Below are positions 9,151-17,862 of a DNA stretch of 25,225 nucleotides, in pieces (positions within the stretch are counted from its first letter, which is position 1; the number at the start of each line of letters is the position of its first letter). A program made the translations under genes and the position numbers. Where the stretch lies: NCBI GenBank assembly GCA_003427395.1, contig BFEA01000869.1:215207-240431 (forward strand), given 5' to 3'. The DNA is from Chara braunii (taxonomy: Eukaryota > Streptophyta > Charophyceae > Charales > Characeae). Below the pieces are notes generated by a model, which searched no databases, was not told the DNA's origin, and was given only the letters and a program-made list of their open reading frames with translations.

Positions 9151-9339
9151 AATGCTTCACTATCTACCTACTAGGCTACTTCTACTCCTAAGCCTATACA
9201 AGGGTCCCCTGCAAGCATAGCTACTATGGGCCGTTGCTGAATTGGACCCTTTCTCTATTTATGCCTGTCATCCTTGCGCAGGGGCCATGCTGATTTCGGC
9301 GTGGCCGTTTTCGGCCGCACGATCTGTTATTTTCAGGCC
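9117..9339 (-). pseudogene. U6 snRNA-derived retrosequence, copy 2
   Basis: A second copy of the same chimaeric unit, in tandem, 229 bp after copy 1. The U6-derived part lies at about 9296-9243 on the minus strand and its poly(A) at 9149-9117. The half carrying U6 and the leader (9246-9339) is identical to copy 1. The other half, next to the poly(A) (9150-9245), differs from copy 1 at roughly a dozen positions. An N at 9112 sits at the junction of the two copies. Confidence 0.85.
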
Positions 9340-9632
9340 TCGGCCGAGATGTCTAGGCTACAGCCGGGCTGGGACACGACCGAGATGTCTGGCCATGGCG
9401 GGGATGTCCCGGCCACGGCCGAGATGTCTGGGCTACAGCCGTGCTGTGCCATGGCCAAGATGTCTAGGCTATGGCTGGGCTGGGCCACGGCGGAGATGTC
9501 TAGGCTCCCGAGCTAGAACACGAATGAGATCTCTAGGCTATGGCCGAGATGTCTAGGCCATGGCCTATCTCGGCCATGGCCGAGATGTTTAGGCCACGGC
9601 TGGGCTGGGCCATGGCCGAGATGTTGAGGAAG
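9340..9632. repeat. GGCCGAGATGTCTAGGCTA minisatellite
   Basis: At least ten imperfect copies of a unit close to GGCCGAGATGTCTAGGCTA, alternating with a GGGCTGGGCCA module, in head-to-tail order. A near palindrome (GGCCATGGCCTATCTCGGCC and flank) lies at about 9567-9590. Forward ORFs across it are repeat translations. Confidence 0.85.
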
Positions 9633-10130
9633 AAGAAAAAACTTCAAAAAAGNAAAAAAAAAAAAAAAAAAGTGTAGAAAATGGCAAAAGTGCCTATTTT
9701 GATCAGGCCCTATGCCAGAAACCCCTCCCAAGGTCTGTTTTGCCTTTTTGGACTGCGATGGGGACGGACCTGCTGCCAATTGCTTTTTTCGCCTATTCAA
9801 GACCTGGGTTGTGACACACGAGCCGTTGCCCCTTGGGTTTTTCTTTGAAGTCAGTTTGTCCACTCTGTCAACTACTGCAGACTCACACTAGCCCTTTTTT
9901 TTCCTTATTTCTGCCCGGAAATGCATCCAGATGCATACGAGCCCAGTCGCAAATGGCACGACTTGCATTTTGGATAGTGGTAGTGTGAGTATGCTTTCAG
10001 TCATGGTTTTACGAATTTTTTGTTCGAAAGAGAGGAAAATCGGGAGTGTATCCAACCCAGCTTCAGGGTTGGGTGGGGATGCGTTGTATTCGAGGGATGC
10101 CTGAAGTGGATTTAGATCTAAAAGCCTCAC
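9633..10130. other. No gene seen; poly(A) and retro-like sequence
   Basis: Contains a poly(A) tract with an N (9645-9671), then mixed-composition sequence without a convincing reading frame. GTGTGAGTATGC at 9984-9995 resembles the terminal motif of the fold-back family seen at 13459-13927. Confidence 0.4.
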
Positions 10131-10179
10131 TGTGCCGTAGTTACCCCCCCCCCCCAAAAAAAAAGAGAGTTCGTAAGAG

Positions 10180-11110
10180 ATATAGCCTATATAGGGTGTC
10201 GCTCCACTGCTCTAGAAACCGGCCATTTCTTGAGCGCGGCACCGCTCCACTTACTCTAGACGCCAGATCTGGAATTCGGGTTCTTGAGCTGTCAGTCTAC
10301 TCACGAAAATGGCCAGAATCCGTCGTCGCTCCACTACCTCATGAAACACACTCACGAAAATGCATTTCTTGAGTTGTCAGAACCTCCTCTCCCGTGGCAC
10401 TCTTGACGATTCGAGAGCTCCCGCCTGCAGCGGCCGGAATTTCAAGGGAGGCATCGAGGGCCTTCGAAAGTTGAGCATTTTTTTGGAGTGCACCTGGAGT
10501 CTGGGCGGACAACAACCTGCTGGCCGTGTCGTGTAGCTCTCTCAAGGAGCGGTCCGACATCCGAGACGCCTTCTTGAGCTCGACCTTCTAGAGTAAGGGC
10601 CTCGCCGCACGTCACAACTAACGAAACGAAACAATCACCAGAGTCGCGAGGCCTCACGAAGCCATGATGCACCATTTCGCTTCGTTTTTTGCCTCACTGC
10701 CCCACACCACACATGAAAACTCTAACGACAACGCCCTGGCGACAGTAGTGCGGGTTCCGTTTCGCTACGGTCCAAATTTGTGGACGCTACGGTCCAAGTT
10801 CTTGGATGGACTTTGGTTGGAGGCATCGTGAGATTTCGCAGCTCCTCCAGCCTACCAGCGGAGGACCTACGAGTTCGCGAGGGCTGCAGGCAGGGAGTCG
10901 GCACGCTCGTGAGGCCTCGCGAACTTCGAGGCTGACAGGATTCACGAGTTTTTTCTGACACAGTTCGTGTGGGTGCTATGCGGCTACGACTTCACGAAAC
11001 GAAGTCGTTTTTTTTTCCGTTTCTTGCACCGTGCGGCCGGGCCCTAAGTGGAGCCATGTTCTCTTTTTCAGTCGTTTCTAGAGTCTGACAGCTCTAGACT
11101 CACTCTCGAA
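10180..11110. repeat. Fold-back block rich in TCTAGA / CACGAAA / CGCGAA words
   Basis: Dense with short inverted words: CTCTAGA (10210, 10254, 10590, 11080-11125), CTCACGAAAATG (10299, 10351), CTTGAG/CTCAAG, and CGCGA near 10645-10925. It also contains GGGCCTCGCCGCAC, a variant of the terminus of the nearby fold-back elements. The words occur on both strands, so the region could fold on itself repeatedly. Apart from the weak minus-strand frame at 10339-10560 there is no gene-like sequence. Confidence 0.55.
10339..10560 (-). CDS. Possible captured gene fragment, 73 codons
   Basis: From an ATG at 10560 the minus strand encodes a hydrophilic, helix-prone peptide that includes RSLRELHDTASRLLSAQTPG and KSATGEEVLTTQ. 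The composition looks more protein-like than the other frames in this repeat block, and fold-back sequence lies on both sides, as in gene fragments captured by DNA transposons. I recognise no family. It may be chance. Confidence 0.2.
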   Translation of the reverse strand: MSDRSLRELHDTASRLLSAQTPGALQKNAQLSKALDASLEIPAAAGGSSRIVKSATGEEVLTTQEMHFRECVS

Positions 11111-11132
11111 AATCTTCGAGAGTCTAGAGTAG

Positions 11133-11247
11133 TGGGCCTCACTGCACTGCTTTCGAAATGTGCAAGACGAGAGTGATTCTTAAGGTAAAACATGGAAAGA
11201 TGCCGCCATGATTTTTGTCTTTTGTGCACGTCGAGAGTAGTGGAGGG
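11133..11247 (-). mobile_element. MITE-like fold-back, CTCTCGAAATGTG family, copy 1
   Basis: Read on the minus strand it starts CCACTACTCTCGACGTGC, continues ACAAAAGACAAAAATCATGG and ends with CTTGCACATTTCGAAAGCAG and GTGAGGCCC. These are diverged versions of the terminal inverted repeats and interior of the copies at 15130 and 15922. Confidence 0.65.
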
Positions 11248-11357
11248 ACGCCCAATACTACTTATAGAAACCGTTATTAAAGATTTGGGAAATTGGGAGG
11301 TACCGTACTTGTTTTTTTTGTTTTTCGGTCTCCGGACTTTCGTCTTCATTTCCTTCT

Positions 11358-11393
11358 GGGGCCATGCTTATCTTCTCTGTATCTTTGCAATTT
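11358..11393 (-). pseudogene. U6 snRNA fragment, copy 3
   Basis: On the minus strand, 36 nt match the U6 central domain: AAATTGCAAAGATACAGAGA followed by AGATAAGCATGGCCCC. The ACAGAGA box is intact and there are only a few differences from conserved U6. The match stops abruptly on both sides and the sequence has no snRNA gene context. It is therefore a fragment. Confidence 0.75.
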
Positions 11394-11408
11394 GAAGCAT
11401 TCTTCTAG

Positions 11409-11840
11409 GGGCCTTGCCACACTGTTCTTGAAAACTCATTTTCAAGAGTTGCTGCATGGCCACACAGCCTCTTGAAACTTGGGGCAGTCAAGAGCAGTCG
11501 GTGGCAGCCGCTTGAAACCCCCTTTCTTTCAAGAGGGTCTCTTGAAAGATTGGAAACCCCAGCCTGGCCGCCTGCAACTCGTGCGTTTTCGATTTTCATT
11601 CTCAAGAGTCGTCAGGCCGTTATCCTGAAGCCATTATATAAACAATAAACAAACAAAAAACAAAAAACAAAAAAAAGCCCTGTACATCTGTCTTTTTGCA
11701 TCCTTTGCCCAGCACTGTAGCCGTTTCAAGAGTGCTGTGTGCCAGTGTGTGGGGGTGGGGCCAAAAACTCTAGAAAATGCAACTACTCTTGATTCTTGAA
11801 ATCGTTTAACAGCTCTTGAAACATGTGCTTGTTTCAAGAG
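11409..11840. repeat. Fold-back block built on CTCTTGAAA / TTTCAAGAG
   Basis: About a dozen copies of CTTGAAA or its complement TTTCAAG occur within 430 bp, for example 11427-11453, 11471, 11502, 11527-11547, 11724, 11789-11821 and 11833. They are paired in both orientations, and the block opens with GGGGCCTTGCCACACTG. Similar architecture with a different word follows at 11860. Positions 11639-11680 hold an A-rich CAAAAAACA stretch. There is no gene. Confidence 0.75.
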
Positions 11841-12375
11841 TGATGTGGTGAGGCCGTAAGAGGCTGGCCACACAGGCTGTCGAAAATCGAGTTTTCGACA
11901 GTTTTGCATCGCCACACATACTTTCAAATTCCGGTTCAGAAGTTTTTCGACAGGTGTCAGATGTGTGCTTTCGACAGCCACTGTTGAAAACTCCTTTCCT
12001 CCCGCCTGCAGGTGACAGAAATTCCACAGTGCCCCGCCGGGCTTTCGAAAATTGCGTTTGAATTTGGGTTGTCAGAGACTGCTCCCTGACAGCCGTGGCC
12101 TGTTTGTCGCTATGTAGTCAACAGTTGCTGTCGAAAACGGAGTCCGCATCTGGTCCACTTGCATGCACTCCATGGAACAACTCCCGACAGGCGCCCCCCT
12201 TCGCCACACAGCACCTGTAGAAAGGCGGCGTCTACTTGCCAACTTTCGACAACCTCTCCCCCTCGACAGGCTGTGTGGCGATAGGGGGGGAAATTGTCGA
12301 CAGCCGGGCTGTCAAAATTTTACTGACACCTGTCGAAAATTTTCGGTTTTCCACAGCCTGTATGGCGAGCCTCTA
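11841..12375. repeat. Fold-back block built on CTGTCGAAAA / TTTTCGACAG
   Basis: At least fifteen copies of CTGTCGAAA, TTTCGACAG or shortened CTGTC/GACAG variants occur between 11876 and 12345. One is the compact palindrome GGCTGTCGAAAATCGAGTTT plus TTCGACAG at 11876-11903. Boundaries carry GCCACACA (11869), CGCCACACA (11911, 12204), GTGTGGCGA (12273) and GGCGAGCC (12364). The same GCCTCGCCACAC-type ends delimit the other blocks. There is no gene. Confidence 0.75.
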
Positions 12376-12439
12376 AGTCAGGCTAAGTGTGCATTGGCGA
12401 TCCTTGCGCTCTTTTTCGCTTTTCTATTAGTATAATAAT

Positions 12440-12490
12440 AAGGAGGCGGTGTCGGTCTGTCAGAGGGAAAAGGAAGAAGGGGGGGAAAAG
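12440..12490. repeat. Purine-rich G-tract
   Basis: Short GGGGGGAAAAGGGGGGGG-type purine run within 12455-12510, with little else. Confidence 0.6.
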
Positions 12491-12510
12491 GGGGGGGGTG
12501 GCGAAGGAGG

Positions 12511-12748
12511 TGCTGTCTTTCGTGGTTGTTTCCGGTGGCGATCACAAGCTGGCAGCAGCGAAAGGTACACTCTCGTGCTGTCTTTCGTGGTCGTTTCCGG
12601 TAGTGATCACAAGCTGGCAGCAGCGATAGATATACTTCCTTTTTTTTTTTCTTTTTTTTTTTTTCCCGATGGGTATATACTCTCGTGCTGTCTTTCGTGG
12701 TGGTTTCCGGTAGTGATCACAAGCTGGCAGCAGCGATAGGTATACTCT
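12511..12748. repeat. Three copies of a 65-bp tandem repeat
   Basis: Units start TGCTGTCTTTCGTGGTNGTT at 12511, 12576 and 12686 and share TCACAAGCTGGCAGCAGCGA. The first two are 65 bp apart. The third is displaced by about 45 bp containing a T-rich tract (12638-12664). The right edge carries an inverted repeat, TATACTCTCTGACAGAGAGT. Confidence 0.9.
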
Positions 12749-12769
12749 CTGACAGAGAGTTGCGTAGAT

Positions 12770-13390
12770 AGATCGCCACACTGTGGTTTTGGGGCTGAAC
12801 ATCCTGTGGATGTAACGGCCAACACATGCATCTAGCGTGGGCGGCGGGATCACACCCGGCCATTCGTTGTTGTGTCGGACCGAAACTGCGGCTTCTGCTG
12901 CATGCATCTGGCCGTCCGTGAAGTCCTTGTGTGAGTATGGCGCCAGAGACGATCGGTGAGATGCAAGAAGATGGATACCGCCCTCGATTGCCGCCCGTCC
13001 GGCGGGGATCACGCACACCAGGGATTCATAAAACGGTTATGACTGCAATTACTGCAATTATTGCATGCATGTGACCGTAATGACGTCCGAGAACAGTCGA
13101 AAACGTCCAAGTGTATGCTTCTGCCTTGTGCCCTGGTGTGATACAAGGACGAGATGGAGGGCGCGGGGCCTGATGCGAATGTTACTGGAATGAGGGCCGC
13201 TTCGTTTAACTCCACTCTAGACTTGGTTGAGGCCAGATACAGCTTAAGGTGGCCGCTTTTGCGGTCAGATTCATACACCAAGGACACTCGTGGTGTGGGT
13301 ATATGCCCAGAATGCGCCCTCATCGGCGTCCATTTTGCTGACTGTAGAGCCTTGGGCACAGGGCCCGTTGTTAATGCAAAATTTGCTTTG
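12770..13390. other. No gene seen; mixed repeat remnants
   Basis: Contains a TATGCCCAGAATGCGCCCTC motif (13302-13321) and GTGTGAGTATGGC (12929-12941), both close to the GAGGGCATACTCACAC ends of the next fold-back element. CTTGGGCACAGGGCCCGTT (13352) is also seen, slightly altered, at 24058. An N and a T tract of about 33 nt occupy 13391-13423. Confidence 0.45.
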
Positions 13391-13394
13391 TTTN

Positions 13395-13425
<31 letters not shown>

Positions 13426-13458
13426 AGGGGACAGACGGCATCTGAGTCCAGGGTAAAT

Positions 13459-13927
13459 TGAGGGCGTTTTCACACCACCACTCTTCGGAATGTATCTGAC
13501 GGCAATCTCGGCCGAACCTGGATGAATCTGCCTGCATTTCCGTCCATAAATAAGTAAAAGGGTCCGAGTGTGAGTATGCCCTCAGACCATGAAACGAGGG
13601 CTTACAGGGTCTCGCTCCACTGCTCACTGCATGCAGTGAAGACAAACAATATAATGGCGGTGTACACTTCCACGTTCTAGGTGAAGATTCACTCTCATTT
13701 GCACATTTGGTGAGTACTACGTTGTGGAGTGCGGCCCATACTCATACCACGTCCCACATCCTTTGGAATTGGAACGATACAGAGAAGATGAGCACGGCGC
13801 CCGGGCACGGACGACACGCTTACATATCGAGGGAAAAAGTAAAAACCCTCAGAAGCTTTGGAAGTAATTGCTGTCAGAGACGTCCAGATGCACCCCAGAA
13901 AGTCCGCATGTGAGTATATGCCCTCAA
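13459..13927. mobile_element. Nested fold-back elements with GAGGGCATACTCACAC ends
   Basis: Left end TTGAGGGCGTTTTCACACCA at 13458. Inverted right ends are GTGTGAGTATGCCCTCA at 13570-13586 and CATGTGAGTATATGCCCTCA at 13907-13926. The longer one encloses a U6-like sequence. The layout fits nested or composite MITE-like insertions; target duplications were not resolved. Confidence 0.55.
13751..13840 (+). pseudogene. Degenerate near-complete U6 snRNA copy
   Basis: On the plus strand, CACATCCTTTGGAATTGGAA then CGATACAGAGAAGATGAGCA aligns with U6 from the 5' stem-proximal region through the ACAGAGA box. It continues through diverged ACGACACGCTTACATATCGA, corresponding to U6 ATGACACGCATAAATCGA. 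The AGC triad is kept in AGCACGG but many other positions are changed, so it is a pseudogene. It lies inside the fold-back element above. Confidence 0.75.
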
Positions 13928-14019
13928 ACTGAAAAAAAAAGCCCCTCAAATTTGGACCTTTTCTTCTTTTTTCTGTTTATATATTGCATGAAAAGAGATT
14001 GAGGCCCGCCGGGTACTCA

Positions 14020-14072
14020 CAATTCAACCCGGTCAAAAAAAAAAAAAAAAAAAAAAAAACAATTCAACCCGG
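14020..14072 (+). mobile_element. Bare poly(A) insertion with 13-bp target duplication
   Basis: CAATTCAACCCGG occurs at 14020-14032 and again at 14060-14072. Between them is only TC and 25 A. This is the footprint expected from LINE-type target-primed reverse transcription that copied nothing but the poly(A) tail. A similar but weaker case, with CAGATCC on both sides of a 20-nt A tract, follows at 14147-14188. Confidence 0.7.
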
Positions 14073-14181
14073 CGCCATGCCCAACTCACATTTTCAATTC
14101 TGTGGTTGATTTGTCATTTGCTCAGTACGCGGTGGCGACTGAAGGCCAGATCCTTTGGAAAAAAAAAAAAAAAAAAAAGGG

Positions 14182-14271
14182 CAGATCCCACTAGCGCCTT
14201 TTGTTCATTTCTGACCGTTGATCTTCGTAATCGAGGGTGAAAAATGAATAATCCAGGGTAGTGGGATCTGA
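14182..14271. mobile_element. Small inverted-repeat element, CAGATCCCACTA
   Basis: CAGATCCCACTAGCGCC at 14182 and TAGTGGGATCTG near 14260-14271 form inverted ends about 90 bp apart. They share the CCCACTAG core with the longer element at 14665. Confidence 0.5.
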
Positions 14272-14660
14272 CCTTTAGACTACGATGTCATGCGCGACGT
14301 GTACTTTGTGCGGGTGGATGAATTTGTGACTGTGAAGAGTGAGTTTTTAACTACCTACCCAACTTGCACCGTAGAGTGGCGCTACTTTTTTTTTCTTTTT
14401 TTTTTTACCGTGGAGGTAGTTCTACGGTGTAGCACAGTGATTGTGAATAAAAAAGACAAAACGAATGCAAAAAAATCGAGAAACAAATGTTGTTGAAGGC
14501 TTTTTCTGCATATTTTCCTACACCCATAGTAAAATAGAGGAAGAAATGGTAGTACTGAATGCTTTTGCTTATTCTTTTTGGGAAAAAGAAATGGAAAAAA
14601 CAAATCCTGGAGTGAAATTCTCCTTGCGCAACTCTCCCTCTACTGCCCCAAGAAGGAGAC
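14272..14660. other. No gene seen, A/T-rich
   Basis: Sequence with several T- and A-rich tracts (14385-14406) and only short frames of low complexity on either strand. Confidence 0.4.
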
Positions 14661-14664
14661 CAGG

Positions 14665-14828
14665 GGCGAGGTCCCACTAGCAAAGAGGATTGGATAAATA
14701 TCCTGAATCTGGACGTGTTTTAAGCAGAGATGCAGGAAAGCAGTTCAATAGCGACATTCTGCACCTTTCCACAAACAAGTCCAGATTCAGGCGTTCGATC
14801 CAATCCTCTTTGCTAGTGCGACCTCGCC
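14665..14828. mobile_element. 164-bp MITE with about 50-bp terminal inverted repeats
   Basis: Left end GGCGAGGTCCCACTAGCAAA, continuing through GAGGATTGGAT and CCTGAATCTGGAC. The right end is the near-perfect inverse (GTCCAGATTCAGG, ATCCAATCCTCTTTGCTAG, GACCTCGCC). Arms are about 50 bp and highly similar, so the insertion is recent. CCAGG flanks it on both sides (14660-14664, 14829-14833), a likely 5-bp target-site duplication. It has no coding capacity and so would be non-autonomous. Confidence 0.85.
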
Positions 14829-14833
14829 CCAGG

Positions 14834-15129
14834 GCAGGTGGTTGGAAGCTCAGCCATAGAGCTAGCTACACTGTGCAGGGATACGGCCCCCGAAATTTGC
14901 TGAAAGCCGTAGCCAGCTTATTAGATCAGCTTGGGAAGAAGCACACCTCAAATCACTAAATTACATATACAGTTATCTGCCACAAAACGGCTTTGTCTGT
15001 ACAACTCCTTTCAAAAAAAAGGGAAAAAAAAAAAAAAAAAAGTCTTTCTGTCTTGCTTTGGGATGAAAAAGCCCCATGATGTACTTCCATCCATTCCTGC
15101 CCATTATAAACTCGAGACAGAGACTTTGT
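14834..15129. other. No gene seen
   Basis: Unique-looking sequence with an A tract at 15015-15041; no supportable frame. Confidence 0.35.
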
Positions 15130-15247
15130 GCCTCGCCACACCACTCTCGAAATGTGAAAAAGACAAAAATGTGGCGTGTGCATCTGGTCGCGTGCTACGG
15201 GAAAGTTCGTTCTCGTTTCGCACATTTCGAGAGTGGTGTGGCGATGC
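15130..15247 (+). mobile_element. MITE-like fold-back, CTCTCGAAATGTG family, copy 2
   Basis: Terminal inverted repeats of about 27 bp: GCCTCGCCACACCACTCTCG plus AAATGTG at the left, and its near-perfect complement ending GGTGTGGCGATGC at the right. The interior carries AAAAGACAAAAATGTGGC and GTGCATCTGGTCG. It is 118 bp long and non-coding. No clear target duplication. Confidence 0.85.
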
Positions 15248-15369
15248 CCTTTTACTCGAGAATAAATCTGACCACTTCTGGTAATGACCAGGCCTAAACT
15301 GACCTGAACTTAAAAAAAAAAAAAAAAAAAAAGAGTGAAGAAAAAATTGACCTGAAGTCGGCCAAGATA

Positions 15370-15805
15370 GGGCCTCGCCACACCTACCTCGAAAATCGAT
15401 TTTTTTTGGAGAGCACTCTCGAACGTCGGAATTGGAGAAAACCGGTTCGAGAGGGGTCATCGCCACATTGCACTCGCGAAGAGGCACTCTCCACTGTTTT
15501 TCTTTTTTGTTTTAGTCACTGTTTCAGAAGAACCCCGTGAATTTTCCCGAGTTTTCACGAGGCCGCAGACGATTGTCAGTCGCGGCACACTCTCCATTTT
15601 CGGGCCGAAATCGGGTTCGCCTCGGACCTCTCTCCAAAAGGGCCACTTTGCAGGCTGGGTCTCTCGAAAAGTTCGTGACCACTCCTCAAACCCGCGTCCA
15701 GGCCGCTCTCCAATTTTTTTCTGACACCGATTTTGGAGAGTTGGTATGGCGATGCTTCTTCTCTCCAAATCGGTGGTTTCGGGATAGGTGTGGCGAGGCC
15801 GAAAG
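15370..15805. repeat. Fold-back block built on CTCTCCAAA / TTTGGAGAG
   Basis: It opens GGGCCTCGCCACACC (15371) and closes GGTGTGGCGAGGCC (15788-15801), an inverted pair about 430 bp apart. Inside are repeated CTCTCCA, CTCTCGAA, TTTGGAGAG and GGAGAGC words in both orientations. It is the same design as the blocks at 11409 and 11841 but uses another word. No gene is supportable. Confidence 0.7.
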
Positions 15806-15921
15806 ACAGAGTGAAAATCAATGTAACTGTGACCTCTAGGGACCACTCTGGAGATTAAGCTCACAGAAATAGGTTAACAGAGATAGGTTAATCCATAGGA
15901 GATTAAGCTCACAGAAAAAGT

Positions 15922-16038
15922 GCCTCGCCACACAAGTCTCGAAATGTGAAAAGACAAAAATGTGGCTTGTGCATCTGGTCGTGTTCTACAGGAAAGCTCG
16001 TTCTCATTTGGCACATTTCGAGAGTGGTGCGGCGATGC
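15922..16038 (+). mobile_element. MITE-like fold-back, CTCTCGAAATGTG family, copy 3
   Basis: 117 bp, closely matching the copy at 15130 along its whole length: GCCTCGCCACACAAGTCTCG at the left, GACAAAAATGTGGCTTGTGC inside and CATTTCGAGAGTGGTGCGGC then GATGC at the right. Confidence 0.85.
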
Positions 16039-16083
16039 CCAAAGAAACTTGCTGGATTCCAGGCCATAAGACCTTTGGCCTGG

Positions 16084-16206
16084 ATGCACGTCTCTCTCAA
16101 AAAGTGCAAAACGAGACTGAATCATCTGCAAGAACATGGAAAGATGCATTTCGATCTTTTTGTCGTTTGTGTATGTATGTGGACAGTGGTGAAGTGAGGC
16201 CCTTTC
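16084..16206 (-). mobile_element. MITE-like fold-back, CTCTCGAAATGTG family, copy 4
   Basis: On the minus strand it starts GGGCCTCACTTCACCACTG and contains AACGACAAAAAGATCG, then TGCATCTTTCCATGTTCTTG (shared with copy 1) and GTCTCGTTTTGCAC. It is more diverged than copies 2 and 3. Confidence 0.6.
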
Positions 16207-16301
16207 TTCGGATTCCATGTGATCACCTCTTTAAACCACCAGTACCTCTCCACGTTATTAGGCCGTTAACGCAGTGGCTGAACCTGTGCGCCGCCTGCGT
16301 C

Positions 16302-16567
16302 CAGCACTTCATTCAGAGTCGTTCGGGGTGTAACTTATCCATATTATTTATTTTTATTTTTTTTAATAATAAAACTCAAAACATCCATCTTACCTTCTTA
16401 GCAAACATATATGAAATGGGGAAATTTTTTTTTACAGCACTTCATTCAGAGTCATTCGGGGTGCAACTTATCCATTTTATAAAATTAAAAAAATAATAAT
16501 AATAACACTCAAAACATCCATCTTAGCTTCTTTACAAACATATATCAAAAGGGGGAATTTTTTTTTA
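16302..16567 (+). repeat. Tandem duplication, 133-bp period
   Basis: Two copies begin CAGCACTTCATTCAGAGTCG (16302) and CAGCACTTCATTCAGAGTCA (16435). They share CTCAAAACATCCATCTTA and ACAAACATATAT-type sequence near their ends. Differences concentrate in AT-rich spacers. Confidence 0.9.
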
Positions 16568-17860
16568 ATGACGGGGACTATAAGAACCTTCTTCAAGATA
16601 TAAAACAAAGCTCGTACATATCCACCTTCTCATCTTCACCATACAAACGTCTGCGGATCCTGAGATCGAATGTGCTGGAAACCGAGCCCAGCATCTCCTT
16701 CGGAAAAGCAATCCACCCCGCCCGGTGCGTCGATCAATGTCATACCAGTTTCGTCAAAAGTCGACTCCCTCAGATTTGTACTGTGTATTTTCTGGGCCGC
16801 TGGAAAAGGAAAAAGGGTAGAAACAGAGAGAGACAGACGGGACATCGGAAACACTGGCCCTTCAGCAGCGCGAAGTCCAGCCTACAGGACAACAACCTCA
16901 GCTTTGAATTGTACTATCTGGGACGCATGACCCGTTTTTCAGCAGGTGCAGCTTCCCACCAATAGTTAGAGCCGTCATATATGAGAGACCACTTGAGGAG
17001 GCGGCTCTTACCACCCCCTCAAGTGACTCCCTCCTGAGAAATTACCCCGACCATCTCAATGGAGCCGTGTGGAATTGTCAATTGCCCGATATTCCTTAAG
17101 GTCGAGATGGGTGGACAAGTTCCCATCCCCTACTACTCTTCCTGAAGAACGGGAACAGTCCCGTCTTCCGGAGGTTCCTCCGCTCTCCTTGTTCATCATC
17201 GGCACCCTCACTTTTCTTCCACATCTCGATCAGATTCTCCTCAATCGCGCTGTCTGCCTTTCCTGAGGGCTGCGATATCGATGACAAAGTCAGCGACTCA
17301 TCCCTCGACAATATCCATGCACTACTCTTCAAGCAGCATCGACAGGAACGATAGATCATAACAAGAAGACGATATTCTGAAGGTCGAGATGGATGGAAAA
17401 GTTTTCGACCTCCAGCGCCAATAATGAAGATCGAAATAGGCCCCTGTTACTGAAGTTCTTCATCATACCGAGCGGCATTGAACTGTCTTCGTCGCCTCAT
17501 CATCATCAGCAGCAGCTGTGTGAACTTCTCTCTCACGCCGGGACGTCGCAGAGAGCATCGCGGTGGCGGTCGGGTGCCAGAAACTACGGCTGTACATCGA
17601 GAGTATACCGTCCTTCATATCAGATAGAGCAGGATGAAGGACGCTCAAAAGGAGAAGCGGCTTAAAGCGAACGGACACAGCACAAAAGCCAAAAAGACAA
17701 CGAATAGACAGACGTAGCGGGAAGATTATCCGCGATCAGGACACGCTGCGCAAACAGCTGGCGCCAAACCGATGAGAAATCGCATTCACACATCCATCTT
17801 GTAAGCAGAGACGCAGCGTGGAGATTCCAGCCTTCCAATATCGCCTTCAAACATCTGCTC
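16568..17860. other. No gene seen; short repeats
   Basis: No convincing coding frame. There is a hairpin with CACTTGAGG and CCTCAAGTG arms at 16989-17025 and a direct repeat of about 37 bp, AAGGTCGAGATGGRTGGAMA, at 17087-17123 and 17369-17405. A GTGCTGGAAACCGAGCCCAG hairpin motif at 16671 recurs in altered form at 21289. Minus-strand frames at 16636-16854 and 17096-17359 are weakly protein-like but unrecognised. Confidence 0.4.
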
Positions 17861-17862
17861 TA

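Noticed and set aside
8890-9339. Functional U6 snRNA genes
   Set aside because: The 5' half of U6 is missing and the sequences carry a foreign 3' extension and poly(A).
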